Shown here one piece after another: positions 34,000 to 49,400 of a stretch of DNA of 64,000 nucleotides. A program made the translations under genes and the position numbers. The notes beneath the pieces are model-generated. The model was given only the letters and a program-made list of their open reading frames with translations, searched no databases and had not been told where the DNA came from. Positions within the stretch are counted from its first letter, which is position 1; each line of letters starts with the position of its first letter. This stretch comes from Termitomyces sp. T153. Taxonomy: Eukaryota > Basidiomycota > Agaricomycetes > Agaricales > Lyophyllaceae. The stretch lies in the NCBI GenBank assembly GCA_018296165.2, contig JACKQL020000020.1, positions 496,001-560,000 of the forward strand, given 5' to 3'.

Positions 34000-36121
34000 A
34001 CTCAGAATTCACACATCTAAGATTCTGAGGCACTAACATCCAGACAAACTTATCATCGAGATTATTCTAAGTGGCAATGAATCAGTACTTCTTCAACAGA
34101 TAAGAAGAAAAGACTAAAATCCACAAAGGTTGAAGAGCCTTTATTCCGAAGCGAGAAGAGAGTGAACCAGCAAGGAAAGGAAATACAGCAGAACCAGTTG
34201 TCCCAATGCTAGTAATCCTCCCAATGCTGTCAGTGATGAGCCAGTGAAGAATTACTTTGGAAGCATGCGACACCATGATAGGGGACATAGGCCCCAGAAC
34301 AAGGCCAATCATGAAAACCTATGGGAGACAGTACAAATGAGTCATTTAATCATTCGAGTTTCAAGGATGACGTACAGCAACTGCGTTCTCACTTACACAG
34401 GGTACAAACCAGATGGTGATTTCCAGTCTGTATCGAGTATACGTATACTTGACTATGACTTGGACATGAAGGTCATTCCTGGGCCATTGCTTACACGAGA
34501 GCGATTAAAGAGTAGATGATGATTGCGCGACGCTCGCCGACCTGTGGACATTGAGACATCATTGAGACAGGGTCGACTCCAAGGATCAGAATTTTCATCA
34601 ACTTCCAGTTTATTAAACCATAAAATACCAATGCGCCCAAGTGTGAGGCCTTTCCGAACATTGAATTCATAGAACAGATTGAGGTGAAGTAGCACCATAC
34701 CTCCAAAAAAATCTGATGAAATATACCCTGACAAGCGACCACAGCCTCGACCACGGATGATGAAAGTAACGATCCATTCTGAAGAAGATAAAGGTCAGGA
34801 TACGCCACCGAGATGATTCCTCGCACCTCCAAGGGTGTCTTCGATCCCGATATCAATCACAAAAACATGGTCAGTATGTGGACCGCCCGAAGGTCGAACA
34901 CCTGGCGGTAATTGTTCTTATGCGCAGCCTGATTATGGAGAAGTCTCGTGTAGCTTGTCCGCTCTTCTAACAAAGCTGCATACATGGTCGAGATACATCT
35001 GATTTTTTTTTGAATGAAAGGAGTACACACGTTCAATGCGTTTGAGATGAAAGACGAATATAAGCGCGGTGATAATCAAGACGAGAATAAGCGCAGTGGT
35101 ATTCAAGACTGCTAGACCAGCAGAAACGAGATAGTGGAAAGATCAGTGGCGTTGGTTTGCGGAGTAGCTAAAAAGGGGATGTAAACGCGCCAAGGCCTGA
35201 AAGCGAGTTGGATAAGTCTGTTGTGATTTATGACCACGAGAACTGACCGTACGAGGCGTGCAAAAAACTGAGCTTGGTCTCCATTTCTTCCGACAAACTG
35301 CTCACAGATCCGTTAGCATGAGCGTCCTAGACAGGATTTCATGTCAGAGTCGACAAGGCGGGACAGCGGCAGAGGGAAAACCAGTAACGGGAGGCCACAG
35401 CCAGTAATTAAGTGCACGAATATCATCACCGAGAAAGGGGGGCAAAGAACTTGGAATATGTAGGCTATCAGCTGCAGGGTAGTCCCTGTGACGTAAGATC
35501 AATAGTCGAGTCTCGAGAGGAGGAATGGAGAATACCAATCACTATATACACTATGTATATTATCAAGATTAGTAAGATGAATCTTGAAAGAGGTAGAAAA
35601 ACTAAGACTTTGCCAAAGCCAATTTTCTCATTGAGGTACATGTTCAGTACACCACCCAGTGTGAATCCCTGTACTTTCCCTGAGTGGCCACACTATTTCA
35701 GGCTCTGAAACATACCTACCACACAATTTGACATGAAATAGAGTGAGGTAACCAAGTCACTGAGCTAGAAATTGGTCAGAGTTGCTTGTCACGACTCACT
35801 TGTGAGTGAACGTACGTTATATTGGTGTTGAGTAGCTGGTAGCAAGGGACCGTTGGATTCATCATTCCAACCCTCTCCGAAAAGTGCACAACAAAGTGTA
35901 ATAGAATGAATAAGCGCAAGTCTACGGCTGTGCGCCTGTTCTGCAGACCTAACTTGAGCAGTGTGGGCTACGCCGATTCGAGATGCTGTAGGGGTCAAGT
36001 AGAATTGGATGACAGCCTCAGCAGATCCTGCAGGCTCTGATTTCAAGGGTGTGAGAGAGTCTGTCGTTAGAGCTCGCGGCAGTCTCCGGGCGCGATCTTC
36101 AGACCAATGTGTCACAGACAA
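34000..36121 (-). pseudogene. MFS transporter pseudogene
   Basis: Exons parallel those of the intact MFS gene at 41434-43483. The first exon has ALFGEGWNDESNGPLLPA, followed by GFTLGGVLNMYLNEKIGFGK, LQLIAYIFQVLCPPFSVMIF, DAHANGSVSSLSEEME, VGERRAIIIYSLIA and LVLGPMSPIMVSHASKVILHWL. Two lesions are visible. Near 35120-35170 the frame shifts by a short deletion and a Trp codon reads TGA inside ANQRH-SFHYLVSAG. Near 34880 a frameshift precedes IDIGIEDTLGG. The gene was probably a plasma-membrane solute carrier of fungal MFS type. Confidence 0.75.
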
Positions 36122-36124
36122 AAC

Positions 36125-36950
36125 GTCGAGCGCGGTAGCAATCTATGTTCAATAGGGTCACCATCAGCAGACAGAGCGGACTCAGTTTGGATACGAGGAA
36201 GTGTAAAAGCCTCTTGACAGTGGGTGTTCGTCAAGGTAGAAGAGAACATGGAGAGTAATAATAAAGTTTGTGAGTCATACTAGACCAAACTGTAATAAAA
36301 GTGGCTATGGGGCGTAATCTGCGCACTTAGAAAGGTTCCGGCCAGATAGCGAGACGGAATGTCTGTAAACCGTAACAAGTGACGTACTGTATGGACTGAC
36401 ATACAATCATTCATCCTGTAACTATTGATCTCTGAAGACCTAAAATGGAGTACAAACAGAAATGCAACACTTTGACCATATGTGAGTACAAATTTCCCTC
36501 TAATGTTGTTATAAAAACACCATACTTAATTCCCATGCATGGTGTGGCGGATTCATAACTTGACGCCACAAGCCGCGGACTCTGCAACTTTTATATGTTA
36601 CTTACCCTTTATATTCACTCTTACTTATGTTATCTCAATCATTCATAGAGACCTATATATTCAAGTACAAGGCCTCTGAAAACAAGGCTCAAAGTCAAAA
36701 TTATCTTTTGGAGGTCAAAGTATGGACTATGGTGCAGGCCACTTATAGGCCACCAAAATGTGACAAATAATATAGCTCATTCAAATAATAATATTTTTCT
36801 TGACTATCTTGCCAATATGCTCCTTTTAATAGTATGAATAAAACCCCAAGACAGATTTTCGATCTCTTCAAAATTGATGGAGATATATTTTTGTGGTCCC
36901 TTGAGATTGGCACCATCAATTACATAATCTGGATCACTATTATGAAAGGA
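36125..36950. other. Intergenic, AT-rich
   Basis: No gene was recognised. It contains the 5' flank of the MFS pseudogene and AT-rich DNA leading into transposase remnants. Confidence 0.4.
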
Positions 36951-36956
36951 AGTGAT

Positions 36957-37980
36957 TTACGCATCAAAAGCTTGCGCGACCATCTCAGGAATGCGTCGAT
37001 GGAATTTATACTTGGTAGAGCTGAATTCTTTGACGCGCACCTGGGCATCCTGAGTTCCAAAACCTTCCCTGTATGCTTCCATCCATCTGTGCACTCGGTG
37101 TTCCCATTTTCGGATTGTTGAGACTGGAACAGATGTAAGAGCGCGTGGCATGTTCTCCTTGAGAGTGTCGAAAGTCATGTCACATTGCTCACATAGATAT
37201 TCTGACTGCTCCCACAAAGAACTCAATGAAATTGAGTTCACAGTGAAATTTAGGGAGCAGTATGCACAAGTGACCTGCCGCTTTGATGATTTCCTGAACT
37301 AATGACTTTTGCTGTTGAAATTCAGTCTGTTGTGATATGATATGCAGACAACAACATGCTGTTGCATCTGCTTCACATTTTACCTTGCACCTGTCACATA
37401 TACCTTGAGTATTGATGCTCCTCTCCTCCGGACCACACAAAGTCCTTTGGGTTCACCAGGATTTGTTGGGTGATCAAGTGGGAAGATTTTATCCTGTGTG
37501 TTTCTTTGGTCATTCTGTTCAAACCACCCACTCAAAGGCATGCTTGCTTCCCACCAGGGTTGACATTCATGCAATTGGCCCATTAAGCATCTTCAGCACA
37601 GTTGTATTGCATTGGCAGGCCCTGGATACATTCACTTGCTGACAACTCACATCCCTACATCCAAGGATCTTGCCCTCAAGTCCATTATGCTCACACATGA
37701 GCAGTTAAAGACTGCTGTATACTGCAATGGCTTGGCATTTGAAGGAGGTGTGGGAGCATTGGTTGTCATGGCCAGTATGTTGGTATGTGTGACTCAAACA
37801 GGAATGTTGATGGCTGTGGGTGACGGATGCGATATGTTGGCAAGTTGTGTGCAAGTACTTTGATGAAAAAATGAGAGGGAACGATACAATAAACCATACT
37901 GCATCAACTCGGGCTTTGTAGGATTTATGGTCAGCATAGAACATAAGAAGTTTGAGAGTCTTGCCATGAGCACCGCTCAT
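36957..37980 (-). mobile_element. Remnant of a fungal DDE-superfamily transposase
   Basis: Minus-strand pieces in several frames resemble the C-terminal half of IS630-like DDE transposases common in mushrooms: LFP-like DHPTNPGEPKGL, TQGICDRCKVKCEADATACC, SLVQEIIKAAGHLCILLPKF followed by HCELNFIEF (the last catalytic acidic residue), then TIRKWEHRVHRWMEAY and KFSSTKYKFHRRIPE. An upstream fragment (HGKTLKLLMFYADHKSYKA, about 37900-37980) belongs to the same protein. Stops and frame changes show it is dead. CpG content drops on its right half. Confidence 0.6.
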
Positions 37981-38218
37981 CTTGGTACCCCATTCAGATC
38001 AATAATGACATTTGTTTTGGTTGGGGTAACAGATAAGCCAATGTATGGTCATCACCAACAATATAAGTACCACCTTGCGAATTTTTGCGTCCGCTACTAT
38101 AGAGTTTGAAAGGAGTCGGAAGTCGGATCAGCAGCCGATGCACAGCGTTTGTTATTCTGTTGTTTATCCTAAAAAGAGCACATACATCGCGTTCATCGCC
38201 TCCAGTTAGAATCCTACT

Positions 38219-39133
38219 ATGTCTGCATACTACTCGCGTCCTACGATGAATGTCAATCCGTATGCTCGATTAAACACATTTCATGGTCCAAAACGCCAGC
38301 TTCTAGGCAATCATGCGGGTCATGCAGCTCCCGCGTGGAAGAACGTCCCGGCTCAAGGCCCTAGTTCAGCTGGAGAGGGGAAACAGACTCAACTCGATCC
38401 TGGAAGCAAGATTTTTTTGAGCAGACTTCCTTCGGATGTCAAGGACTCGGAAGTAGAAGTAAAGTTTCTTTCATTTGCGACAATCACTGAGGACGCCACT
38501 CATCAACGAACAGGAACTATTTCGAAAAACGATAGGGCCGCTGAGGGAATGTTTTTTGGTTTACAACTCGCAGGGCAACTCGAAAGGAATGGCTGTTGTA
38601 AGTTTTGCGCGACCAAGTGACGCAATGCTGGCCAAGCAGAAATACGATGGCAAGGTTGTGGACGGGAGTAAGCCCCCTATTATGATGGGTATAACCATGA
38701 TATTAAGGCAATCCTTTTTTACCTCAGGGCGACCCTTGAAGATTGAACTTATAACAGAAGGAACACAATTATATGGAGCACAGACGGGACCACCACCGAC
38801 ACCATCACTTCTCAATAGGATTGGAAACCCAGCGAAAACACAGCCATCTGCGGCTAACGGCGTAACATCGACAATGTCAGTCTTACTGAAACCATATTTT
38901 GACCTGAACTCATCGATTATGGATATAGATTCCCTCATGCGCAGAAGGCTCGAAGCCAGATGCAGATAGTACCTCCCCCAAACGCTGCTATACCTGTCCC
39001 ACCAAGACGTATACGCCAAAAGAAAGGACCGAAGCGAATCAAGAAGCGCGCCGCTATCACAATAGATCAACTTGACAAAGAAATGGAGGATTACCGAGCG
39101 GCAGCAGATATGTCTGGTCTCACAGGTATCTGA
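38219..39133 (+). CDS. YRA1: mRNA export adaptor Yra1/ALYREF (RRM protein)
   Basis: Yra1/ALY links TREX-bound mRNA to the Mex67 export receptor. Four exons (38219-38458, 38514-38667, 38728-38861 and 38945-39133) give 238 residues. The RRM has RNP2 KIFLSRLP and RNP1-like KGMAVVSF, with ELFRKTIGPLRECFLVYNSQ between and DGRRPLKIEL at the end. The tail has QKKGPKRIKKR and the conserved C-terminal helix QLDKEMEDYRAAADMSG. The last acceptor at 38944 was chosen because it restores this tail. It is followed 155 bp downstream by the PFK-2 gene in the same orientation. Confidence 0.9.
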
Positions 39134-39206
39134 CTGCATTCTCGGATCGCGACGTTTCTTGTCTCTCAGCTTACATCTGTCATATACCGCATTCAACATT
39201 TGATGA

Positions 39207-41284
<2,078 letters not shown>

Positions 41285-41433
41285 TTGAAAGTGCAAGTGT
41301 ACATAAGTAGTAGCATCATCAAAATCCTTTTCTCTATTATGAACGGAGAGAGGCGTGATTTGATGGGGATATGTGATACGTACTTGGCGTAGTCGTATCG
41401 TTCGTCAAAATGACAGGTGTTAGATACCAACTT

Positions 41434-43483
41434 TTAAAATCTACTTGCCAGAGGTTGATAATCTAGGTTCTGATGGCTCGGGACGATGCCCCACATGATG
41501 ACCATGACTACCATCATTGCCACTAAGCTAAGACGTTAAACGACCAAAAGAGAAAAAATCAAGATGTAATTTGAATAAGGAAATATGGATACGTACAGAG
41601 GCTGCATGCTCTTTATCCCATACTTGCTAGAAATAGCGCCAGTCATGAAGGGCAGAATCGCGCTACCTGCCTGGCCAAATCCGGCTATCCAGCCGATGGA
41701 ACCAGTAAGGATCCAGCGTGGAAGAACGCGTCCAGCATGATTCATTGCAATGGGGTACATGGGACCAAGAAGAATGCCAATGACCGAAACAGCGATAGCA
41801 TCACCAATTAGAGAAGGGACGAACCAGATAACCATTTCCAGACTGAGTCCCCGATCAGAAAACTGTTTTATTAGAAATACACAAGAGAACGATGACTGAC
41901 CCAATGGCTAAGAGCGTGTAAAGAAAGATGACACGCCGTTCACCGACCTAACGAAGAGGAATTTCAAAGATAATTGCTTTCAAGCAATACCGGTATTAAC
42001 CTTCTCATTGACCCAAAGGAGCGCGACGCGGCCAATCATAAGACCTGGGGAAGTTGCAAAAGATGCGATACGTTGAGTTCATTGATTCTCACCAGCAAAG
42101 AAACCTGTTGAAATGTATCCAGATGAGGGGCCACCGTGTCTCTCTTGAATGATGTAAGTCACGATCCAGCCTGGACATTACGTTTGAATCAATGACAGAT
42201 ATGCGAAGGAGTAGGCACCCTTACTACCGGTTGTGACTTCGACACCAACATAGATGAGAATATACAATGCGAGTAGTTGGACAGTTTTATGACAAAGGAT
42301 CTGACGAAATTTGCCATTTCCATGAATTGACTGCTCGATGGTTGGATATTCCGATATCATTTGCCCACTTTCTCTCAGACAATCTGAAGAGAGTTGTCCG
42401 TGTCAGTCTTTTTGTGGCGACTCTCTCTCTCTCTCTCTCACACACCATCTTGTCTTTTGAACCGAAAAACACCGATGAGAACAAGGGTGTTTATGATAGC
42501 AACGCCTAACGATGCAAGATAGTGTAAAGACCAATGTTTTTGCTGTGCAAACTGTGTCGCGACAAGAGGCGAGCAGAGCGCACCCGCACCTATTAGCTTA
42601 TGATTTTTTCTGAAGTGATCGATGTTGGCGGCAAACGTACCATATACAGCATGTAGTACACCCATTTTAGCTTCTGCGTTTGTGTCCAAGCTCGCTACGA
42701 ATCCATTGGCTTGAGCATCCTGTCACACGAGCAAACTTATAAGAATGTTGATTATCAAACAGCACGACCACTGGCACCTGAAGGGCAACTCCAACACCGT
42801 TAATCGCGTATGCTACTACGAATGCCGGGAATGGAAGAGCAGGAACCATGAGCATGTAACCGACCATTTGGAATATGGAACCTTGAGGACAATGGAGATC
42901 AAGTTGAATCCAGTCTGTTCATTCCATAGGTTGCGATGAATACCTAGCACGATAACCTAGGCTCTTGAAGGTGAGTTTTTACGTAGATCGTGGATAGAAT
43001 TCATTCTCCACCTTCCCGAATCCTAACTTGTCCGAAAGTGGTATGTTTATCAGAGATCCAGTGAGGAAACCCTATCCATTAGGATTCAGGGCATGAAGCA
43101 AGAAGATAGATATAGTATGACCTACCAGACATGCAAAGACGAATATTAGCGATACGATGGTAAAATTGACCTTTGAAGATGTTGTTTTAAGACTAGTCCT
43201 GGATAACAAATCAACTGGGATTGCTCATTACATCATATGCGGATTGAATCTTTGGTAGAAGCGGTCCTGTGGTACCATCGTTCCACCCTGCAAGGAACAA
43301 TGGCATACAAAGTGCAACAAATTGTACATGGGCTGTCGTAGTGTGCTGTTCCGTCTTGGCTGGGCGCTTGAAACCACTAGTCGGGTCATCCTCCTCACCC
43401 GGACCGACAGCTGAGAGCTCTTCCGTAGCTTGTTTTCGTAGAGTTTCCTGTCGCGCCTCGAGTTCAATAGTGTTTTCTAACAT
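41434..43483 (-). CDS. MFS transporter, intact paralogue
   Basis: About 13 short exons can be joined in frame. Visible segments in order are FLAGWNDGTTGPLLPKIQ, TIVSLIFVFACL, GFLTGSLINIPLSDKLGFGK, MVGYMLMVPALPFPAFVVAY, DAQANGFVASLDTNAEAKMG, GWIVTYIIQERHGG, LMIGRVALLWVNEKVGERR, ILLGPMYPIAMNHAGRVLPR and the end VPSHQNLDYQPL. About twelve membrane helices are expected. The substrate is unknown. A 13-nt exon (VIVLG junction, about 42953-42965) appears necessary. The start MLENT at 43483 is preferred; an in-frame Met at 43588 is possible. A CT-repeat lies next to one donor site. The paralogue at 34000-36121 is dead. Confidence 0.82.
42420..42440. repeat. (CT)n microsatellite inside an MFS intron
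   Basis: About ten CT units (GA on the gene strand) directly follow a GTGTGTGAG donor of the MFS transporter gene. Confidence 0.95.
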
Positions 43484-43610
43484 AGCAGTACAAAAAAGCG
43501 TCCTCTGGTTGGAGCTATGTGTATGTAGACGAAAAAGGTCAACAATAGTGGGATTCGGGAAGCGGCCCGGGGTTAGATGATCGAACAATTCATATTCAGC
43601 GAATCCCCGC

Positions 43611-43664
43611 TAATTGCCGCTACTCCGTTATAATTGCCGCTACTCCGTATAATTGCCGCTACTA
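43611..43664. repeat. Short tandem repeat, 19-20 bp unit, about 2.7 copies
   Basis: Units TAATTGCCGCTACTCCGTTA (43611-43630), a 19-bp version (43631-43649) and a partial third (43650-43664) lie just upstream of the MFS transporter start. Confidence 0.92.
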
Positions 43665-43974
43665 AGGCTTGTCTGCCACGTGCCACTCGGTGTTGCGGTA
43701 GTGAGTCTTCTTTACTCTCGCAGTAAACCTGTTACAGGTCTTCTATTCAGGTGTCTCATGACATGGTACTTTTTACAGTAGCTGTTTTTTGGGGACGTTC
43801 GCCGATCATCTTAGTCGATTACTCCAACACTAGAATCTTCAGAACGTACCAGAGGAATGCCTCATCTTCAAATCCGTAAAACATCTATTGTCTCGAAACA
43901 CAACAATACCGCAGTTGTACTTACGTAGGAAAGCAGGCCATTCACCCGAGCTTTGAAATGCAATATAGTGAATT

Positions 43975-44981
43975 GTGTTCGAACCCGAAGTTTGGCGCTT
44001 GCAGCACAGTTTCGCGTCCGGCTCATTCGTGAAGGGCAAAAAATCCTACCTCATCCCGTATATGAGTAGGCCGCGGTTTCCTATCTGCGACGGGACAACA
44101 TCAGGGCTAGCCAGCCCATCGGATTTTAATATTTGGTTCTCCCTCATCCCAGTGCGCAACCCAATGGATCTGACCCGTCCACCTTTGTTGGACACCAACG
44201 CCGACCATTTTCAAGACCCTAAACGTGTCTTATTCGCCTCCCCTTCTACTCGCCTTCCTGTCATTCTTTTATTCGGAATAATGTCTGCAGGCAAAGGATA
44301 TATTCAGCCTGTGGTCAATGAAATACTCCCTGTATTGATTCGATATGCATCCACCAATATCGGAGCCTACCAGTTACGCGAGATGGAACAGGCGATCCTC
44401 CAGCATTCGGCAGCTACACCTTATTTTTCGGACACGGCTGATCACTTCCGCGACCTCTCTATCAAAGACTGCTATTAAGCGCGATGGCTATCTCATGCGA
44501 TGACTTATTTGGCTTCGGATTTGAACCTAGTACTCGCACCCTTCTAGAGGATGCCTGAAGAGATGCTGGACGGAAAAATTGTCAACATTGATACAACAGG
44601 TCTCTACTCCCTATCCTTGGCGACCTCGAACGACAATGACAATTCCATCCGGTGCCGTTGCAGTCCGTCTTCGAAGATGGTGGTACCATTTTTTCTAACC
44701 AGCTATCGCTTATCCCGTTTCTTCATCGGTTCCCCCCCTTTGACTCCGCCACCAAATTTTTCTCTAAACGCTGGATGGTACTCAAGTCGACAATCCGTTT
44801 GATGCCCACGCTTGAGCCTTTTGTCGCGCTGCAGGCCTTGTACGACTCATATTGCTTGGAAACGGTAAATCACAAGGAAGCGTACAACGTTTGCCCAGCG
44901 TTCGTAACATCGTTTGGCGAGTGCAGTGCCACTTGTGATGCTGTCCGTGTCCTGGAAGATTTGACAAAGCTCAATACTTGA
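43975..44981 (+). other. Possible uncharacterised gene fragment
   Basis: Two open stretches are seen: 43975-44478 (167 residues, including RPRFPICDGTTSG and LLFGIMSAGKGYIQPVVNEI) and 44652-44981 in another frame (RFPPFDSATKFFSKRWMVL and FVALQALYDSYCLETVN). The hydrophobic LPVILLFGIM and the long open length are suggestive. No family is recognised and no convincing splice joins the two. It may be a decayed gene. Confidence 0.25.
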
Positions 44982-45404
44982 AGAAAAAGGGAAACCCTAG
45001 CGTTCTAGCGTATGCGAGATATACATGTGGAGAAGGCATTTGCGCTACTCAGACATGCCGAGTCTGGGAAGATAAAGACGACGTTATTCGATGGGCAGGC
45101 GATGTGTGTCCTGGCTCGATATATGGACGTGTCACCACTGGGTTTGTATGAGCAGCTCTGTTGAGGCCAGCTATGGAGGTCGAGGAAATGATGAAGATGA
45201 ACCTTAGGACTCGAGGAAGATACGTGTGAAGATGTTTCAGGCCCTACGGCTTTCGAAGCTCAGTGTACTAAAAATCATTCGCGGCTGACACTCATTGTTA
45301 ATTGACTCGAAGTTTCGCAGCAGTCATAGGACATCAGTAGAAACTAGTTTACATTGGTCTGTTCAAATTAGTGGGTTGACCTTGCTTAATCAATCCTTCG
45401 CCAA

Positions 45405-46494
45405 TTACCAAGCGCGGTGTCCGCCATCGACGATTATGCTGGACAATCAAGCAATGAAAATTGGCTTCTGATGGTAGAAGATTACTTACTCGCTTCCAGT
45501 ACAGAACGTTGAAGCGTCGCTCGCGAGCCACAGCGCTACTCCACGAAGTTCGTCGGGCTGTCCGAGGCGGCCCAAGGGGTTCTGGGCTGACCACTCGGCC
45601 ATAAGGCCTGGCTTGGTATCAAGGAAGTTTCGTGTCATCCTATTGTCTTCAAATCAGCTTCCACGAACGCCCATTCGTCACCCATGACACAGATCTCTTA
45701 CTGGGTGTAGATGTAGCCTGGGCTGATTGTATTCACACGGATGCCCTTGATTCCAAGTTCGCATGCCATGGAACGTCCCATCTGCACTACAGCGGATTTG
45801 CTGGTGTTATAGGCGACCCAGTGCTGATTCTGCGGCAAGCATGTGAGTTTTTGGATTCTCCGACTTCAAGTAGCTCATACCTGGTTGGTAATGCTGCCAC
45901 TCATGCTCGCAATCATGATAATGCTTCCCTTGATTCCAAAACGCTCCATCTGCCTCCCCGCTGCCTGTGCAGTAAAGAGAACTCCGCTCACATTAATGTC
46001 GAGGAGCTGCATATGGCTGATTAGTATCGTCAACAATTATTGGTATGGCGAACCTTCCGGAATTCCTCCGCTGCATACTCCAGGCATTCGGCACTTCGTA
46101 GAATACCGGCGTTCGCAACGCAGACATCGAGACGTCCCTCCTTCGTGGCGATCTCTTCTGCAATCTTCCAAATTCTTGCTTGATCTGTAACATCTCCAGA
46201 GACGTACTCAAGCCTGCCGCGATAGTTTCCGCTCAACGGCGGTAGCTGTGCGGCATAGGCTTGGACCTTCACCCAAGCAGCGTCAGGTTTGCTCGGAAGA
46301 TCGAGACAGTAAACGATTGCGCCCGCTTCTGCCAATGCGAGTGCAATTTCAAGGCCGATGCCGCGGTGTCCTCCTGTAACAAGAGCGACTCGATTGATGA
46401 GGCTGAATTGAGATAGTGCAGTCCGCACTGGGGTAGCTGAGGCAAGGGCGGCAGCTACACCTTGGATCTGTGGGGTGGCGGTGGTTGAGGTCAT
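45405..46494 (-). CDS. Short-chain dehydrogenase/reductase, sorbose/mannitol-type
   Basis: Five exons keep frame: 46054-46494, 45881-46006, 45702-45829, 45490-45639 and 45405-45438, giving 292 residues. Motifs are TGGHRGIGLEIALALAEAG (cofactor binding), GDVTD, VANAG, the catalytic Ser in ASMSGSITN, the active site YNTSK and PGYIYTQMT, ending IIVDGGHRAW. The TGG-HRGIG and GDVTD motifs are typical of fungal NADP-dependent sorbose reductase / mannitol 2-dehydrogenase-like SDRs. The polyol substrate is an inference. The gene has no defect. Confidence 0.88.
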
Positions 46495-46499
46495 GATTG

Positions 46500-49400
46500 G
46501 GATAGGAGAGTCTCTTAAGTCAGCTTGACTTATAACGTAGTTTCATCGTGAGACACGGAAGCTAGACTGGTCATGAAGTCAAACTTCTTGATAGAACGTG
46601 GTGAAGAGCGACTAATATATTGACACAAAACTTCACGGCCTGAGTCATGCTATCATCGTGATTTGCGCCCTGAAGATACATTAATTGGGAGATATTGATA
46701 GCATGGGTGTTGCAGCTTGTGTCGACTACATACTTGGCAACCATCAACATGCTCACGATATCGATGACGGTCAATACTATGCAACAGTTGCATTGTCATG
46801 AGATATTGCCAATTCACGTACTGCGCGCTCTTTACAATACTTAACAAGCTGTTTCAGTCGGCATATCCGGATTCCGGATCAATTACCACTTTTTCAAATA
46901 TAGAGCCGTCCTCTCCTCCCCTCTCAACGTGTCCCTACGATCACGGCGAACATACAGATTCCTCCAGTAATGATTGGTACTTTACAAAAGTTGGGCGTTC
47001 AACACCTACAACATCTGTATTTTTCCCTCCAAGCCGCAGCATTCTTCCGGGGTCAGGGACTTCCCGCATCTCAGTGAAGTTGCTCAGGACCTTTTCCTTG
47101 ACATTGGGACTGAGACGACAAAACACTTTTGTCCAGAACATTCTGATCTATGTGCGAGAATGCTCGAGAGCAGCCCTTACTCCGTATGACATGGCTTCCT
47201 GTCTGCAATGTAGTTGCTGCTTTTTGTGGCACTTGCTGAATCAACTGTTAGCTTGTCCATCACCAGTCTGCTTCAGGTTCTTAATTTGCAGTTTTCCAAT
47301 ACATATCCTAATGAATTGTTATCCAATCCTATTACTCATGTGTCGCATGGACTGCCAGGCTAAAATTGTTGTTTCTTGGATGTTGCCCAACCTCTACGTA
47401 TACTTGATTGTTTGAGAAAATAAACTGGGCAAGCACAGTGAACCACTCTTTGCTAACTTGGCCGTTGCGAAAGGCAATGACAGCATGCGAGAGGAATTAT
47501 AGGTCACAACTTACAAAGGAAGTTATTCTGGGATTGCAATGCTTGACACACTTTCAATCTTCCATAAGATCCCAGTGTCTGTGCTACTGGCAACTAGAAG
47601 CTTAACATACTGAAAGAGTGTGTCTTGATCTCAAATGTGTGAGCAGGTACTATGGATCCAGCATCCTGCAGAGGAACTAAGAACTTAAATAAACTCTAGT
47701 GGTAGTAGCACAGGAAGATAATCATTTCGAAAAGCTAGTCGTGTTCCATATAACATAATAGTAAGTCAAAGCGAAGGAGCAAGAATAATTGCACGTTACC
47801 TAGATGCCGGGACAGCACCACAGCTTAAATAACGTAGCTCCGAAAGCTACCTTGTGAGTCTGCACAATAGTAACGGGCTATACCAATAGTTCATTGAACC
47901 ACTAGTACTGATCTAGACATCTGTTGATCATCAACTACACCATACTTGTTAAGACAGAAATACAGAATTCGGGCTAGATGATTTGATGGTGGCTAGCAAT
48001 TGCCCAACTCATAGGGGTCAGAACCCGTGATGCTAAGCGAGTAACTCCAACGAACGAAGATGGAGGTGATGACTTGACACACCACCAATTATGCCCAGGA
48101 CATCTCTGATGGGTTTTTGACAATTGTATATCTTTCTGCCAATGAACCATCTGAATAATGTTACATCCGGGGTACCCAACATCATGCAGAAAGGAACAGG
48201 ACGATAATGCTAGACGATCCGGAAGATGTCTAAGTCCAATGATGTCTTCAAAAACACACGACCCGCGAAATGGTAGGAATCAAAAATATTGGAAAACTCT
48301 TCTCTGGTAGATGAGTGGTACACCAGAGCAGCCTGAAAAGAATGCTGCATGATTTAAGGTGGCTACGGAGATTCAGCTGCAAGGCCAGGTCAAAAAGAAC
48401 AGACTGCGCACACTAAACCGGTATCAGATGATGTTCCGAAAGGGCGGCGTGAGCTTCGAAGGCTGGCAAGAATTCCTATCGGAAGGCCGTCGGATTTACC
48501 GTGTGCATCGGAATATAGGTGCTGAGCGTGTCAATTACATGCCTGCTGTGAGTGTATAAACGAAGTGATTATCAGATCATGCTGAGCATTACGAGAGAAA
48601 CTGAACTGTCACTAATTGGCTTGATGCTCTTGAATGTGCGGGCGCAATTAGATTTTATCGACACTCGACAACGTGGGACGAGGCCGGTGGGAGGGAAAAT
48701 CCACGTGAAACATGCGAGGCTTAGGCTATATTTGATTCAGTAGTAATTAAGGTTGCGTACTATTTGCCGGCAGACCGGGAAGACGGTCCAGAGAAGGGAC
48801 TGGGCATCACCAGTTGAAGATCGTCGGCACACGCGGCTTGAACAATGACGATTAGAAGGTTATATTTACTGTGATGTTATCACTTTGTGTAAGGGACGTG
48901 GATGAAGATCTACGCACGGCGTGTGCTTCGTATTGCTCACAGAGCCCTTGGAACTGGGAGCGGTCTGATAGGAGGTTTAGGAAGTTCATGCCACTATTGT
49001 CAATCTCCTTTGAGCGTCTAGGTGTTGTAATTAATGTGATTGTTCACGATGTTGACATGGATTCCAACAAATATTCGTAGGTGTACTTTTGATGTAGTGG
49101 TGTTGTAACGGGGGCCGAGATGAGCGCTCAAGATGGGAAGATATAGGTTTTGGTCAAGCTAGTGCGAATCAAAAAAATAGCTGACATCGTTACCGACATG
49201 GAAGCATTCTGGGGCTTTGTCCATACCAGGTAACACAAAGCATAGGTCAGAATCTGGAGGCGAGAACAGATCTGAACCATCTCATGATATTATAAGTATA
49301 TTGACGACATAGCTATGTCGATGATCGTGAGTCAGAGATTCAATAGGTCAATGTGCTGTGCATTTGAGTCCCATGATATATGTCGATCTGTCAACTTGGG

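Noticed and set aside
46798..47415. 205-codon frame on the plus strand with many Cys and hydrophobic residues
   Set aside because: No domain is recognisable and composition is irregular, with overlapping frames on both strands; not enough to call a gene.
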